A stretch of 64,000 nucleotides of DNA, taken from NCBI RefSeq assembly GCF_025643595.1, contig NZ_CP102826.1, positions 5,208,001 through 5,272,000 on the forward strand, read 5' to 3'. The position numbers and the translations under genes were made by a program. The notes beneath the pieces are model-generated. The model had not been told where the DNA came from and did no database searches. It saw only the letters and a list, made by a program, of their open reading frames with translations. The first letter of the stretch is position 1; each line of letters begins with the position of its first letter. This document shows, piece by piece, positions 19,718-29,580 of this stretch. The DNA comes from Saccharopolyspora rosea. Its GTDB lineage: Bacteria; Actinomycetota; Actinomycetes; Mycobacteriales; Pseudonocardiaceae.

Positions 19718-20215
19718 TCACCGCCAGAACCAGTCCTGCTCGCGGACCTGCCGGAACGCCTCCTTGCGCCGTTCCGGGGCGAGCCGCTGCAGGTACACCA
19801 CGCCGTCGAGGTGGTCGGTCTCGTGCTGCAGGCACCGGGCCAGCAACCCGCTGCCGGACACCGTGACCGGGTCGTTGTCCACGTCGACGCCGCGCACGAC
19901 GGCGTGCCGCGCCCGGCGGGTGTCGAAGCCGAGTCCCGGCACCGACAGGCACCCCTCGGGCCCGTCCTGCTGCTGCTCGGACAGCTCGACGACCTCGGGG
20001 TTGACCACGTAGCCGATCTCGCCGTCCACGTTGTAGCTGAACGCCCGCACGCCGACGCCGATCTGCGGTGCGGCCACCCCGGCGTGGCCGGGTGCGTCGA
20101 CGGTGTCGAGCAGATCGGTGACGACCGCGCGCAGCCGGTCGCCGAACTCGGTGACCGGCTCGGCGGGCATGCGCAGGATCGGATCGCCGAACAACCGGAT
20201 CGACCGGAACGCCAC
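19718..20215 (-). CDS. def: Peptide deformylase
   Basis: A 165-aa deformylase that removes the formyl group from new proteins. All three motifs are intact: GVAAPQIG near residue 46, EGCLSVP near 88 with the metal-binding Cys, and HETDHLDG near 130 with the two metal-binding His and the catalytic Glu. The GTG start has GAGGAGG 10 nt upstream, and the gene follows the MATE gene by 18 nt. Position next to truB is common in actinobacteria. Confidence 0.95.
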   Translation of the reverse strand: MAFRSIRLFGDPILRMPAEPVTEFGDRLRAVVTDLLDTVDAPGHAGVAAPQIGVGVRAFSYNVDGEIGYVVNPEVVELSEQQQDGPEGCLSVPGLGFDTRRARHAVVRGVDVDNDPVTVSGSGLLARCLQHETDHLDGVVYLQRLAPERRKEAFRQVREQDWFWR

Positions 20216-20233
20216 TGTCGCTGACCTCCTCGT

Positions 20234-21556
20234 TCACTCCGCCCCGACCGGGGCGGTCCCCACCACTGCCCAGCGCCCGGACCGCGCGCGCAGCAGCAAC
20301 GTCACCAACCGCAGCAGCATGAACATGCTCAGCCCGGTCCAGATCCCGGCCAGCCCCCAGCCGAACCCCAGCGACAACCAGATCATCGGCAGGTATCCGA
20401 CGGCGGCGCTGAGCAGCGTAGCGGTCCGCAGGTACGCCGCGTCACCGGCTCCGAGGAACACCCCGTCGAGCGCGAACACGACTCCGGCCACCGGCTGCAA
20501 CGCGACGAAGAACCACCACGCGTGCGGCACCTCCGCGAGCACGGTCTCGTCGCCGGTGAACACCGTCGGCAACGGCCCGGCCAGCGCCGCGAACAGCACG
20601 CCGAGCAGGACGCCGAACCCGAGGCCGTACCAGGTGACCTGCCTGGCGATGCCCTTGGCCCGCGTCGCCGAACCGGCGCCCAGCGCCGCACCGACCAGCG
20701 ACTGCGCGGCGATCGCCAACGAGTCGAGCACGAGCGACAGGAACGTCCACAGCTGCCAGACGACCTGGTGCGCGGCCGCCGGGCCCGCTCCGGTCCGCGC
20801 GGCCACCGAGGTCGCCGACAGGAAGCACACCTGGAACGCGAGGGTGCGCAGCACCAGGTCCCGGCCCATGCCGAGCTGCCCGCGCATCGTCGCGAAGTCG
20901 GGCCGGAGCGCAACGCGCTCGACCACCAGTGCGCGCAGGAACAGGCCCGCGCCGATGCCCTGGCCGGCGAGGTTCGCGATCGCCGAGCCTTCCAGCCCCC
21001 AGCCCAGGCCGTAGACGAACAGCGGGCACAGCACGGCGGAGACCCCGTTGCCGGCGAGCACGTAGCGCAGCGGGCGGGCGGTGTCCTGCACCCCGCGCAT
21101 CCAGCCGTTGCCCGCCATGGTGATCAGCACCAGCGGGGCGCCGAGCAGCGCGATCCGCAGCCAGGTCGCCGCGGCGTCGGCCACCGGTCCCGGCCCGGCC
21201 AGCCCTTCGGCGACCGGGACCGCCAGCAGCTGGGCGAGCAGCAGCAGGACGACGCCGACTCCCACGCCGAGCCAGGTCGCCTGCGCTCCCTCGGCCACGG
21301 CGTCGGCGCGGCGCCCCGCGCCGTGCAGCCGCGAGGTCCGCGCGGTGGTGCCGTAGGTCAGGAACGTCAGCTGGCTCGACACCAGCGTGAACAGGGTTCC
21401 GCCGAGCGCGAGCCCGGCGAGCGGGACCGCGCCGAGGTGACCGACCACGGCGGTGTCGACGAGCACGTAGAGCGGTTCGGCCGCGAGCACCCCCAGCGCC
21501 GGAACCGCGAGGCCCAGCAGCCGCCGCGGCGCGACACGTTCCCCCGGATCGGACAC
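20234..21556 (-). CDS. MATE-family efflux transporter (DinF-like)
   Basis: A 440-aa membrane protein with about twelve transmembrane helices. The MATE pattern appears in the first helix pair (LAAEPLYVLVDTAVVGHLG) and its counterpart in the second half. MATE transporters export drugs or metabolites in exchange for sodium or protons. The DinF branch lies next to nrnA and rbfA in actinobacteria, as here. Starts with GTG. It is divergent from the CGNR gene and leads into def. Confidence 0.88.
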   Translation of the reverse strand: MSDPGERVAPRRLLGLAVPALGVLAAEPLYVLVDTAVVGHLGAVPLAGLALGGTLFTLVSSQLTFLTYGTTARTSRLHGAGRRADAVAEGAQATWLGVGVGVVLLLLAQLLAVPVAEGLAGPGPVADAAATWLRIALLGAPLVLITMAGNGWMRGVQDTARPLRYVLAGNGVSAVLCPLFVYGLGWGLEGSAIANLAGQGIGAGLFLRALVVERVALRPDFATMRGQLGMGRDLVLRTLAFQVCFLSATSVAARTGAGPAAAHQVVWQLWTFLSLVLDSLAIAAQSLVGAALGAGSATRAKGIARQVTWYGLGFGVLLGVLFAALAGPLPTVFTGDETVLAEVPHAWWFFVALQPVAGVVFALDGVFLGAGDAAYLRTATLLSAAVGYLPMIWLSLGFGWGLAGIWTGLSMFMLLRLVTLLLRARSGRWAVVGTAPVGAE

Positions 21557-21625
21557 ACTTCTCTCCCGGTAAGCTGCGAATGATTAGTCGACCCCTGACA
21601 GGCAGGGTAGCCGTAAGGAGCGCTC

Positions 21626-22162
21626 GTGGACAACGCCGATTACCTCGCGGTCGCCCTCCGACTGGCCAACGCCGATCTGAGCGACCTCGACGCGCTGCGC
21701 GCGGCGTTGCACGACGAACCGTGGTGGGCCGACCGCCTGCACGAACACGACCTGGCGGTGCTGCGCGACGTCGCGGCGGGACTGCGCCGCGCCCTCGACG
21801 CCATGGTCACCGGCGACGACGACGCCGTGCGCGAGGAGGTCAACGCCCTGCTCGCGGCGCATCCGCCGCGACCTCGCCTGTCCGGCCACGGCGGCCTGGA
21901 CTCGACACCGAACTGGCACGTGCACGTGGCGGGCCCCGACGCCCCGCCCGCCACCGAAGTGGCGGCCGCCGCCGCGTGGGGACTCGCCCAGGGCGTCGTC
22001 CACCACGGCACCCGCCGCTGGGGCCGCTGCGGTGCCGACGACTGCGAGACCTACTTCCTGGACACCTCGACCAACCAGACCAAACGCTTCTGCTCGCCCC
22101 GCTGCGCCAACCGCGTCCACGTGGCCGCCTTCCGCGCCCGCCGCCGCGACGGCACGCGGTGA
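21626..22162 (+). CDS. CGNR zinc-finger regulator-like protein
   Basis: A 178-aa protein. The N-terminal alpha/beta region is typical of the ABATE domain. The C-terminal zinc finger has CGADDC and FCSPRC as Cys pairs, followed by a basic helix (CANRVHVAAFRARR). In the name-giving motif CGNR, Gly is replaced by Ala. Such proteins are thought to be stress-linked transcription factors. GTG start with AAGGAG upstream. It is divergent from the MATE gene and could regulate it, but this is only inference from position. Confidence 0.82.
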   Translation: MDNADYLAVALRLANADLSDLDALRAALHDEPWWADRLHEHDLAVLRDVAAGLRRALDAMVTGDDDAVREEVNALLAAHPPRPRLSGHGGLDSTPNWHVHVAGPDAPPATEVAAAAAWGLAQGVVHHGTRRWGRCGADDCETYFLDTSTNQTKRFCSPRCANRVHVAAFRARRRDGTR

Positions 22163-22177
22163 CCCCGCGGATCCGCC

Positions 22178-23188
22178 TCAGTCGAGCAGCGGCGCCTGGT
22201 CCAGGGCTCGGCGGAGGGCGGCGAGGATGTCCTCGGCATCGCCCCGCGCGGTGAAGCCGGAGGCGAGGCGGTGACCGCCACCGCCGCACGTCGCGGCGGC
22301 GTGGCCGACGTCGACGCGGCTGTCGGAACGCAGCGACACCGACCAGGAACCCGGCTCGGTCTCCTTGAGCACGGCCGCCACCTCGGCCTCGCTCGTGGTG
22401 CGCACGACGTCGATGACGCTGTCCACGTCCTCGCTGCGCAACCCGTCCGAGTGCGCCAGGCGCACGACGGCGTGCACGAGCCCGAGCCCGTGGGCCGCGG
22501 ACGGTTCGAGCTTCGCCTCCCCGAGCACCCCGGAGAGCATGCCCAGCCATCCGAACGGGTGGGTGTCGAGCAGCGGTCGCGTGACGGCCTCCGGATCCAC
22601 TCCGGCCTCCAGCAGTCGCACGGCCGCCTGATGCGTCCGGGGGCTCGCGTTCCGGAACGACCGGGTATCGGTGACCAGGCCGGCGTACAGGCACCGCGCG
22701 ATCGGCAGGTCGAGCTCCGCCCCGAGCTCGTCGAGCAGCCGGAGCACGATCAGCACCGTCGCCTCGGCCGACTCGTCCAGCACGTGCGTGGTCCCGTAAC
22801 GGGTGTTGGACACGTGGTGGTCGATGACGACCACGTCACCACCGGCCGCGATGGTCGCCTCGACCCGGTCGGCGAGGCGCCCGAGCCGCTGCAGGCTGCC
22901 CGTGTCGCACACCACGAGGGTCGGCGGTGCGGCGGGCACCCGCTCGGCCGGGACGACCAGCCCGTCGGCGTCGAGATCGCGCAGCGAGATCGGCGGGTGG
23001 TCCGGCGCCCCGAACGACACCCGCACCGCGCACCCCCGCCGCCGCAGCGCCATGCCCAGCGCGAGGGCGCTGCCGAGCGCGTCGGCGTCGGGGTTGATGT
23101 GCGCGAACAGCGTCACGTCCGACGCCGCGGACAGCACCCGCGCCGCCTCGGCCACCACCTGCTCGGAACGGTCGTCCGCCTCGCGCAC
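22178..23188 (-). CDS. nrnA: Oligoribonuclease / pAp phosphatase NrnA (DHH family)
   Basis: A 336-aa DHH/DHHA1 phosphoesterase. NrnA-type enzymes degrade short oligonucleotides (nanoRNA), pAp and cyclic-di-nucleotide products. The DHH domain shows INPDADALGSA near residue 34 and VVVIDHHVSN near 120; the DHHA1 domain shows CGGGGHRLASGF near residue 300. The GTG at 23188 has a near-perfect GGAGGTG just upstream. It follows rbfA by 68 nt, as is standard. Confidence 0.93.
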   Translation of the reverse strand: MREADDRSEQVVAEAARVLSAASDVTLFAHINPDADALGSALALGMALRRRGCAVRVSFGAPDHPPISLRDLDADGLVVPAERVPAAPPTLVVCDTGSLQRLGRLADRVEATIAAGGDVVVIDHHVSNTRYGTTHVLDESAEATVLIVLRLLDELGAELDLPIARCLYAGLVTDTRSFRNASPRTHQAAVRLLEAGVDPEAVTRPLLDTHPFGWLGMLSGVLGEAKLEPSAAHGLGLVHAVVRLAHSDGLRSEDVDSVIDVVRTTSEAEVAAVLKETEPGSWSVSLRSDSRVDVGHAAATCGGGGHRLASGFTARGDAEDILAALRRALDQAPLLD

Positions 23189-23256
23189 TGGTTCACCTCC
23201 ACAACGGCGGTCGTGGGGACCGCCGGTGCCCAACGCACCCGATGCCGGGCCCGGAC

Positions 23257-23730
23257 TCAACCACTCTGTGGCCCACGCCGCACCTCGGCGTCGGCCTCCG
23301 GCTCGTCCTCGTCCTCCGCGGCGCGGTAGGGGTCCGGGTCGCCCGCGTGCTGGGCCGTGGAGGCCAGCCGCGCGACCTCCGCGTCGGCCTCCTTGGCCTT
23401 GGCCAGCAGCTCGTCCAGCCGCCGCGCGTGGTCGGGCACGGTGTCCGCGACGAACGTCAGCGTCGGGGTGAACCGCACGCCGGTCTGCTGGCCGACGCGG
23501 GACCGCAGCACCCCGGTGGCGCTGCTCAGCGCGGCCGCGGTGGCGGCGTAGTCGGCCTCGTCGCCGAACACCGTGTAGTACACAGTGGCGTCCCGCAGGT
23601 CCGGGGTGACCCGGGCGTCGGTGATCGTCACCATCGCCAGCCGCGGGTCCTTGACCTCGTACTCCAGGCCGGACGCCACGATCTGGACGATCCGCTTGGC
23701 GAGCCTGCGGGCGCGCGCCGTATCGGCCAC
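23257..23730 (-). CDS. rbfA: Ribosome-binding factor A
   Basis: RbfA (157 aa) helps mature the 5' end of 16S rRNA in the 30S subunit. It shows the KH-like core with [25 protein letters not shown] around residues 28-52 and [17 protein letters not shown] near 80-95. The acidic C-terminal tail of about 25 residues is common in actinobacteria. It stands in the classic infB-DUF503-rbfA order. Between it and the DUF503 gene are about 155 nt with nothing recognisable. Confidence 0.95.
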   Translation of the reverse strand: MADTARARRLAKRIVQIVASGLEYEVKDPRLAMVTITDARVTPDLRDATVYYTVFGDEADYAATAAALSSATGVLRSRVGQQTGVRFTPTLTFVADTVPDHARRLDELLAKAKEADAEVARLASTAQHAGDPDPYRAAEDEDEPEADAEVRRGPQSG

Positions 23731-23886
23731 GGCGCACCTCCTTCGGGGTTCCTCAGTTCTTCGAAAGCGGCCTCAGCCGCTTGCCGTGGACCCGCCGCCG
23801 CGTGCAACGCCTCCGGCGCGACGGTCCGAGCGCCGCGGGAGCGCTCGGGATCCGCCGCCGGCGCGCAGGACGACCACGGAATTCTC

Positions 23887-24180
23887 CTAGTCCTCCGGCC
23901 CCAGCATCCGCTGCCTGGCCGAGAGCAGTTCCAGTTCGGGCCGCGCGGCGACCAGGCGCTCGCACGCCTCCAGCACCTCGCGCACGTGCCCGGGATCACC
24001 GGACACGGCCGCGACGCCGAGCAGCGCCCGGCGGTAGAGGTCCTGGTTCCCGGCCTCGGCCACGGCCACCTCGAAGCGCCGCCGCAGCTCGGCCACCACG
24101 GGCCGCACCACGGCGCGCTTCTGCTTCAACGTGTGGACGTCACCGAGCAGCACGTCCAGTTCCAGCGCACCGACGTACAT
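23887..24180 (-). CDS. DUF503 protein (YlxP-like)
   Basis: A 97-aa DUF503 protein. The family pattern is seen in the first half (DVLLGDVHTLKQKRAVVRPV) and in LYRRALLGVAAVSGD. These small proteins are always near infB and rbfA and are thought to act in ribosome maturation, though the reaction is not known. A strong hairpin separates it from infB. Confidence 0.88.
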   Translation of the reverse strand: MYVGALELDVLLGDVHTLKQKRAVVRPVVAELRRRFEVAVAEAGNQDLYRRALLGVAAVSGDPGHVREVLEACERLVAARPELELLSARQRMLGPED

Positions 24181-24210
24181 GGGTATTCCTCAGCGCGGCC
24201 GACGAGCGGA

Positions 24211-24241
24211 GGCGGGGGCCGCCACTCCGGCGACCCCCGCC
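24211..24241 (-). terminator. Hairpin after infB
   Basis: The outer 8-bp stem (24211-24218 with 24234-24241) and an inner 4-bp stem enclose a 5-nt loop. The one mismatch becomes U-G in minus-strand RNA, giving 13 consecutive pairs. It starts 8 nt after the infB stop. It lacks a U tract. Confidence 0.55.
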
Positions 24242-24249
24242 CACGTCGC

Positions 24250-27135
24250 TCACTCGCGCGGCTTCTCGCGCATCTCGTAGGTTTCGACGAGGTCGCCGAC
24301 CTTGAGGTCGTTGTAGGACCCCAGGGTCAGACCGCACTCGAAACCATCGCGGACCTCGGTCGCGTCGTCCTTGAACCGCTTCAGCGAGTTCACCGTCAGG
24401 TTCTCGGCGACCACGACGTTGTCGCGCAGCAGACGCGCCTTCGCGTTGCGCCTCATGATGCCCTCGGTGACCATGCAGCCCGCGATCGTGCCGACCTTCG
24501 AGGACTTGAAGATCTCGCGGACCTCCGCCTTGCCGAGTTCGACTTCCTCGTACTCGGGCTTGAGCAGACCCTTGAGCGCCTGCTCGATGTCCTCGATGGC
24601 CCGGTAGATCACCGAGTAGTAGCGGATCTCCACGCCTTCGCGGTTGGCGACCTCGGCCGCCTTGCCCTCCGCCCGGACGTTGAAGCCCAGGACGATGGTG
24701 TTCTCCGCGGTGGCGAGGTTGATGTCGCTCTCGGTGATGCCGCCGACGCCCCGGTGGATCACCCGCAGCTCGACCTCGTCGCCGACGTCGATCTTCGTCA
24801 GGGACTCCTCCAGCGCCTCGACGGTACCGGAGTTGTCACCCTTGATGATCAGGTTGAGCTGGTTGGTGTCCTTGAGGACCTTGTCCAGGTCCTCCAGGCT
24901 GACCCGCTTGCGCTTGGCCGCGTTCTGGGCCTCGCGGATGCGGGCACCGCGCCGGTCGGCGATCTGCCGGGCGACCCGGTCCTCGTCGACGACCAGGAAG
25001 GTGTCACCGGCGCCGGGCACCGACGTGAAGCCGATGACCTGCACCGGCCGCGACGGCAGCGCCTCGGGGACGTCCTCGTCGTTCTCGTTGATCATCCGGC
25101 GGACGCGGCCGTAGGCGTCGCCGGCGACCACCGAGTCGCCGACCCGCAGCGTGCCGCGCTGCACCAGCACGGTCGCCACCGGGCCCCGACCGCGGTCCAG
25201 GTGCGCCTCGATGGCCACGCCCTGGGCCGGCATGTTCCGGTTGGCCCGCAGGTCCAGGGTGGCGTCCGCGGTGAGCAGGATCGCCTCCAGCAGACCTTCG
25301 ATGTTGGTGCCCTGCCTGGCGGAGATGTCGACGAACATCGTCTCGCCGCCGTACTCCTCGGCCACCAGCCCGTACTCGGTCAGCTGCTGCCGGATCTTCT
25401 GCGGGTTCGCACCTTCGAGGTCGATCTTGTTGACCGCGACCACGATCGGCACCCCCGCCGCCTGGGCGTGGTTGATCGCCTCCACCGTCTGCGGCATCAC
25501 GCCGTCGTCGGCCGCCACCACGAGCACCGCGATGTCGGTCGACTTGGCACCGCGGGCACGCATGGCGGTGAACGCCTCGTGACCCGGGGTGTCGATGAAG
25601 GTGATCGGCCGCTCGTTGCCCTCCAGCGAGGTCACCACCTGGTAGGCACCGATGTGCTGGGTGATGCCGCCGGCCTCGCCCGCCTGGACGTTGGTCTTGC
25701 GGATGGTGTCCAGCAGTCGGGTCTTGCCGTGGTCGACGTGACCCATCACGGTCACCACCGGCGGACGCGCCTGCAGCTCCTCCTCGGAGCTGCCCGGGTC
25801 GCCGAAGGTGACGTCGAAGGACTCCAGCAGCTCCCGGTCCTCGTCCTCCGGGCTGACCATCTCGACCTTGTAGTTCATCTCCTGGCCGAGCAGCTCAAGG
25901 ACCTCGTCGGAGACGGACTGGGTCGCGGTCACCATCTCACCGAGGTGGAACATCGCCTGCACCAGCGAGGCCGGGTTGGCGTTGATCTTCTCGGCGAAGT
26001 CGGACAGCGAAGCGCCGCGGCGCAGGCGCACGGTCTCGCCGTTGCCGCGCGGGAGCCGGACACCGCCCACCGACGGTGCCTGCATGTTCTCCATGTACTC
26101 CTGGCGCTTCTGCCGCTTCGACTTGCGGCCGCGCTTGGCGGGCCCACCGGGCCGGCCGAAGGCACCCGCGGCACCGCCGCGGCCACCGCCGCCCGGACGG
26201 CCACCGCCACCGGGACGTCCGCGGAAACCGCCGCCGGCGGGAGCTCCGCCGCCGCCACCACCGGGGCCACCGCGGAAACCACCGCCGCCGCCACCGGGAC
26301 GGCCGCCGCCGCCACCGCCGCGGCCACCACCGCCGCCCGGACGGCCACCGCCGCCACCGCGACCCCCACCGGGGCCACCGCCGCTGCGCGGCGGGCGGGA
26401 CGGCATCATGCCCGGGTTCGGCCGGGGCGGCATCATGCCGGGGTTCGGCCGCGGAGCACCGCCGCCGCTGCCCGAACCGCCCGCGGCGGGCGCCGTGCCG
26501 GCACCCTGACCGCCGCCCTGGCGCTGGCCGCCCTGGCCGCCACCGCGGCCCGGACCGGGACGCTGCGAGCGCTGCTGCGGGGAACCGCTGCCGACGCCGA
26601 ACGGGTTGTTGCCGACGCGCGGCGGACGCGGGCCGGGCTTGGGCGCCTGCGGCTTCGGCGGCACGACGCCGGCGTCACCGTCGCCGCCACCCTGCTTCGG
26701 GCCCGGCTTGGGACCGGGCTTGGGTCCCGGCTTGGGTGCCTGGGACGCCGGCGACGCCGCCGGCTTGGACTCGGGGCCGGGCTTGGGACCCGGCTTCGGG
26801 CCCGGCTTGGGGCCGGGCTTGGGACGGTCACCGGCCGGCGCCTCCGGGCGCGGACCAGGCTTCGGGCCCGGCTTCGGCGCCTGCGGGCCGGGCTTGGGCT
26901 TGGCGTCCGCCTGCGGCTGGGACTGCCGGGACTGGGCCGGAGCGCCACCGTTGGTGTCGCCCTTCTTCGGCCCCGACTTGGCGAACGCGTCTCGCAGCCT
27001 GCGGGCCACCGGGGCTTCCACGGTGGACGACGCAGACTTCACGTACTCGCCCTGCTCGGCGAGCTTGTTCAGTACTTCCTTGCTGGTGACGCCGAGCTCC
27101 TTCGCGAGCTCGTGCACGCGGGCCTTGCCTGCCAC
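24250..27135 (-). CDS. infB: Translation initiation factor IF-2
   Basis: A 961-aa IF-2, the GTPase that places initiator tRNA on the ribosome. The C-terminal two-thirds is canonical: the P-loop GHVDHGKT near residue 464, DTPGHEAF near 510 and NKID near 565, followed by domains II-IV. The first about 440 residues are an IF2-N motif ([16 protein letters not shown]) and a very long low-complexity part. That part first repeats KPGPKPGP many times and then is nearly pure Gly/Arg/Pro with RGG-type blocks. GTG start with GAGGAG upstream. Confidence 0.97.
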   Translation of the reverse strand: MAGKARVHELAKELGVTSKEVLNKLAEQGEYVKSASSTVEAPVARRLRDAFAKSGPKKGDTNGGAPAQSRQSQPQADAKPKPGPQAPKPGPKPGPRPEAPAGDRPKPGPKPGPKPGPKPGPESKPAASPASQAPKPGPKPGPKPGPKQGGGDGDAGVVPPKPQAPKPGPRPPRVGNNPFGVGSGSPQQRSQRPGPGRGGGQGGQRQGGGQGAGTAPAAGGSGSGGGAPRPNPGMMPPRPNPGMMPSRPPRSGGGPGGGRGGGGGRPGGGGGRGGGGGGRPGGGGGGFRGGPGGGGGGAPAGGGFRGRPGGGGRPGGGGRGGAAGAFGRPGGPAKRGRKSKRQKRQEYMENMQAPSVGGVRLPRGNGETVRLRRGASLSDFAEKINANPASLVQAMFHLGEMVTATQSVSDEVLELLGQEMNYKVEMVSPEDEDRELLESFDVTFGDPGSSEEELQARPPVVTVMGHVDHGKTRLLDTIRKTNVQAGEAGGITQHIGAYQVVTSLEGNERPITFIDTPGHEAFTAMRARGAKSTDIAVLVVAADDGVMPQTVEAINHAQAAGVPIVVAVNKIDLEGANPQKIRQQLTEYGLVAEEYGGETMFVDISARQGTNIEGLLEAILLTADATLDLRANRNMPAQGVAIEAHLDRGRGPVATVLVQRGTLRVGDSVVAGDAYGRVRRMINENDEDVPEALPSRPVQVIGFTSVPGAGDTFLVVDEDRVARQIADRRGARIREAQNAAKRKRVSLEDLDKVLKDTNQLNLIIKGDNSGTVEALEESLTKIDVGDEVELRVIHRGVGGITESDINLATAENTIVLGFNVRAEGKAAEVANREGVEIRYYSVIYRAIEDIEQALKGLLKPEYEEVELGKAEVREIFKSSKVGTIAGCMVTEGIMRRNAKARLLRDNVVVAENLTVNSLKRFKDDATEVRDGFECGLTLGSYNDLKVGDLVETYEMREKPRE

Positions 27136-27227
27136 TGCTCTCCTCGTCTGGGTGAGGCCGGGCGGCAGTCCCGCTCGACCTCGTCCTATCGCCGATGCGC
27201 GTTCATGGCTTCAGCTTCACGGCTGAT

Positions 27228-27551
27228 TCATGACGGGTCGACCTGCTTTCCTTCTGCTGCCTGGCGCGGGACGGATCCCGCGTCGGTCACGTCGTGAGCC
27301 ACCTGCTCGGGGTGCCGCGCGCTCAGGTGCTCCCGCACGGCCGAGAGGTCCAGCGGTCCCCGCGCGCGCAATGCGCGCGGAAACGCCCGGCGCCGCTCAG
27401 CCAGACGAAGGCACGCCGGGTCGGGGTGCAACCAGGCTCCCCTACCAGGCGACCGACGTCGCGGATCGGGAACGGCGACGGGCCCCGCCCGACCAACCTC
27501 AGCCACCACGCGAAGTAGCTCCACGCTCGACGTCCGGGTGCGACAGCCCAC
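27228..27551 (-). CDS. ylxR: YlxR family RNA-binding protein (start uncertain)
   Basis: A short basic protein (107 aa from GTG at 27551) of the YlxR/DUF448 family, which binds RNA and lies between nusA and infB. The pattern CRTRTSSVELLRVV and then GRGAWLHPDPACLRLAERRRAF is clear. The usual family N-terminus (PVRTCVGCR) is encoded in frame upstream of this GTG. I find no ATG, GTG or TTG between it and the nusA stop. The only candidate is an ATC at 27606-27608 with GGGAG 5 nt before it, so the true protein may be 19 residues longer. Confidence 0.85.
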   Translation of the reverse strand: MGCRTRTSSVELLRVVAEVGRAGPVAVPDPRRRSPGRGAWLHPDPACLRLAERRRAFPRALRARGPLDLSAVREHLSARHPEQVAHDVTDAGSVPRQAAEGKQVDPS

Positions 27552-27654
27552 ACAGGTACGAACCGGCCCCCGACTCGCGTCGTGGTGACCGGACGTGCGT
27601 GTACGGATTGCTGCTCCCTCGCGTCGAACCTCCTGTGATTCTAACCCGTTGGTC

Positions 27655-28728
27655 TCACTCGGCCGAACCCACCGTCGGCAGATCGCCGACAGCGGGGTCC
27701 AGCCCCGGTTCGGGTCCGGTCGGCGCCTGGCCCGCCGAGGTGGTCGGCGAGCTCGGGTCGGCGTCGCTGCGGATGTCGATCCGCCAGCCGGTGAGCCGGG
27801 CGGCCAGCCGCGCGTTCTGGCCCTCCTTGCCGATCGCCAACGACAGCTGGAAGTCCGGCACGACCACGCGCGCGGTCTTCGTCCGTTCGTCGACGACCTC
27901 CACCGAGACTACCTTCGCCGGCGACAGCGCGTTGCCGACGAACGTCGCGGGGTCGTCGGAGAAGTCGATGATGTCGATCTTCTCGCCGCCGAGCTCGCTC
28001 ATGACGTTGCGCACCCGGGCGCCCATCGGGCCGATGCACGCGCCCTTGGCGTTGACGCCGCTGACCGTGGACCGCACCGCGATCTTGGACCGGTGCCCGG
28101 CCTCGCGCGCCACCGCGGGGATCTCCACCGTGCCGTCGGCGATCTCCGGGACCTCCAGCGCGAACAGCCGCCGGACCAGGTTCGGGTGCGTGCGGGACAG
28201 CGTGATCTGCGGCCCGCGCGCGCTCCGCGACACCCCGACGACGTAGCACTTGATCCGGGTGCCGTGCTCGTAGTTCTCGCCGGGGACCTGTTCGGCCGCG
28301 GGGATGACCCCCTCGCTGTCCCCGACCTGCACGATGACCATGCCGCGCGAGTTGGCCCGGGCGTCGCGCTGGATCACGCCGCCGAGGATCTCGCCCTCCT
28401 TGGCCGAGAACTCACCGAAGGTGCGCTCGTGCTCGGCGTCCCGCAGGCGCTGCAGGATGACCTGCCGCGCGGTGGTCGCCGCGATCCGCCCGAAGCCCTC
28501 CGGGGTGTCGTCCCACTCCTCGGCCACGGTCCCGTCCGGTGCCAGGCTGTGCGCGATCACCCGCACGACACCGGTCTTGCGGTCCACCTCCACCCTGGCG
28601 TGGGGCTGGTGCCCCTCGGTGTGGCGGTATGCGGTGAGCAGTGCCGACTCGATCGCTTCCAGGACAGTTTCGAAAGGGATGTCCTTGTCGCGTTCGATCG
28701 CCCGCAGCGCCGCGATGTCGACGTTCAC
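27655..28728 (-). CDS. nusA: Transcription termination/antitermination factor NusA
   Basis: NusA (357 aa) binds RNA polymerase and controls pausing, termination and rRNA antitermination. It has the N-terminal polymerase-binding domain (residues 1-100), an S1 domain (about 110-180) and two KH domains (about 205-325, with [15 protein letters not shown] and [16 protein letters not shown]). A short Pro/Ser-rich tail ends it, and no acidic repeats follow, as usual in actinobacteria. Its ATG overlaps the rimP stop (ATGA), so the two are coupled. Confidence 0.95.
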   Translation of the reverse strand: MNVDIAALRAIERDKDIPFETVLEAIESALLTAYRHTEGHQPHARVEVDRKTGVVRVIAHSLAPDGTVAEEWDDTPEGFGRIAATTARQVILQRLRDAEHERTFGEFSAKEGEILGGVIQRDARANSRGMVIVQVGDSEGVIPAAEQVPGENYEHGTRIKCYVVGVSRSARGPQITLSRTHPNLVRRLFALEVPEIADGTVEIPAVAREAGHRSKIAVRSTVSGVNAKGACIGPMGARVRNVMSELGGEKIDIIDFSDDPATFVGNALSPAKVVSVEVVDERTKTARVVVPDFQLSLAIGKEGQNARLAARLTGWRIDIRSDADPSSPTTSAGQAPTGPEPGLDPAVGDLPTVGSAE

Positions 28729-29282
28729 CTCGACTCCTCCGTGTCTTCCCGGTCGTCCCCCTGCTGGGAAACGCCGCCCGCAGCCCGCTCCAGCCTGACC
28801 AAATCCTCCGCCGGTGGCTGCTGGAATTCCACCTCGACCACCGCGCGCTCGACATCACGGTAGGCCACTCGCCGCAATTCGCCGCCCGCCAGCACCGTCA
28901 CGCCGTCGTCGTCGGCGTCGCCGACGCGCGCGACGAGGTCGACGCCGTCGACGAGGCGGATCCTGACCAGGCGGAACCGGGCGCGCCGCCAGTGCCTCGG
29001 CCGGGTCAGCGGCCGGTCCACCCCGGGCGAGGTGACCTCCAGCGTGTAGGAGCCGGCGAGGACGTGCTCGTGTTCGTCCAGCACCTCGGACACGGCGCGG
29101 CTGACCTCGGAGATCTCGTCCAGCCCCACGCCCGCGTCGGAGTCGATGACCACCTTCACCAGCCGGCGCCGCCCGGCCTGCTGCACGTCGAAGTCCTCCA
29201 GGTCGAAGCCCGCGCCGGCCACTGCCTCGGCCACGACGGGCTCCAACTTCGCGGTCACCGCACCACGCGGCGGGCTGGACAC
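28725..29282 (-). CDS. rimP: Ribosome maturation factor RimP
   Basis: A 185-aa RimP needed for 30S subunit assembly. The family blocks [21 protein letters not shown] near residue 42 and [12 protein letters not shown] near 80 are present. The acidic C-terminal 25 residues are variable in this family. It is the first gene of the rimP-nusA-ylxR-infB string. Its upstream 298 bp separate it from a divergent lipoprotein gene and should hold the promoter, though I could not point to a clear one. Confidence 0.93.
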   Translation of the reverse strand: MSSPPRGAVTAKLEPVVAEAVAGAGFDLEDFDVQQAGRRRLVKVVIDSDAGVGLDEISEVSRAVSEVLDEHEHVLAGSYTLEVTSPGVDRPLTRPRHWRRARFRLVRIRLVDGVDLVARVGDADDDGVTVLAGGELRRVAYRDVERAVVEVEFQQPPAEDLVRLERAAGGVSQQGDDREDTEESR

Positions 29283-29580
29283 GTTGGTACTCCTCGGGTT
29301 CGTTCCGGGTCTCGTTCAAGACCTGATGGTGTTGCGGCGGCGCGTGGCGCGGCCGGTCGACGTGCCCGCTCGCGGGCTCGCGGAACCGCCACGACCTGTG
29401 CTGCACGTGCCGGCCGCGGTCGCCCAGGGTATCGCGTCCACCCGCGCCCCAGCGCGGCGTGGCACCCCTACGATCACGCGGCCGTCACCGGTGTGATCCG
29501 CACCGCTGGGGACGCGCCCGCCCCGCCGCGCAGGCGGGCGGCGATCAACTCGCGGCGATCGACTGGCAGGATGGAGCGCC
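29283..29580. other. Divergent intergenic region between rimP and a lipoprotein gene
   Basis: About 300 nt without a gene. It must contain the promoter of the minus-strand nusA-infB string and of the plus-strand lipoprotein gene. A TACGAT hexamer at 29469-29474 is a possible plus-strand -10. An 8-bp perfect hairpin (29515-29522 with 29533-29540) lies in the presumed leader of the lipoprotein gene. Confidence 0.4.

Noticed and set aside
23242..27297. A 1351-codon open frame on the plus strand opposite infB
   Set aside because: It is antisense to rbfA, DUF503 and infB, has low-complexity Arg/Gly/Ala/Thr content and no recognisable domain. Long antisense frames arise automatically from the strong third-position G+C bias.
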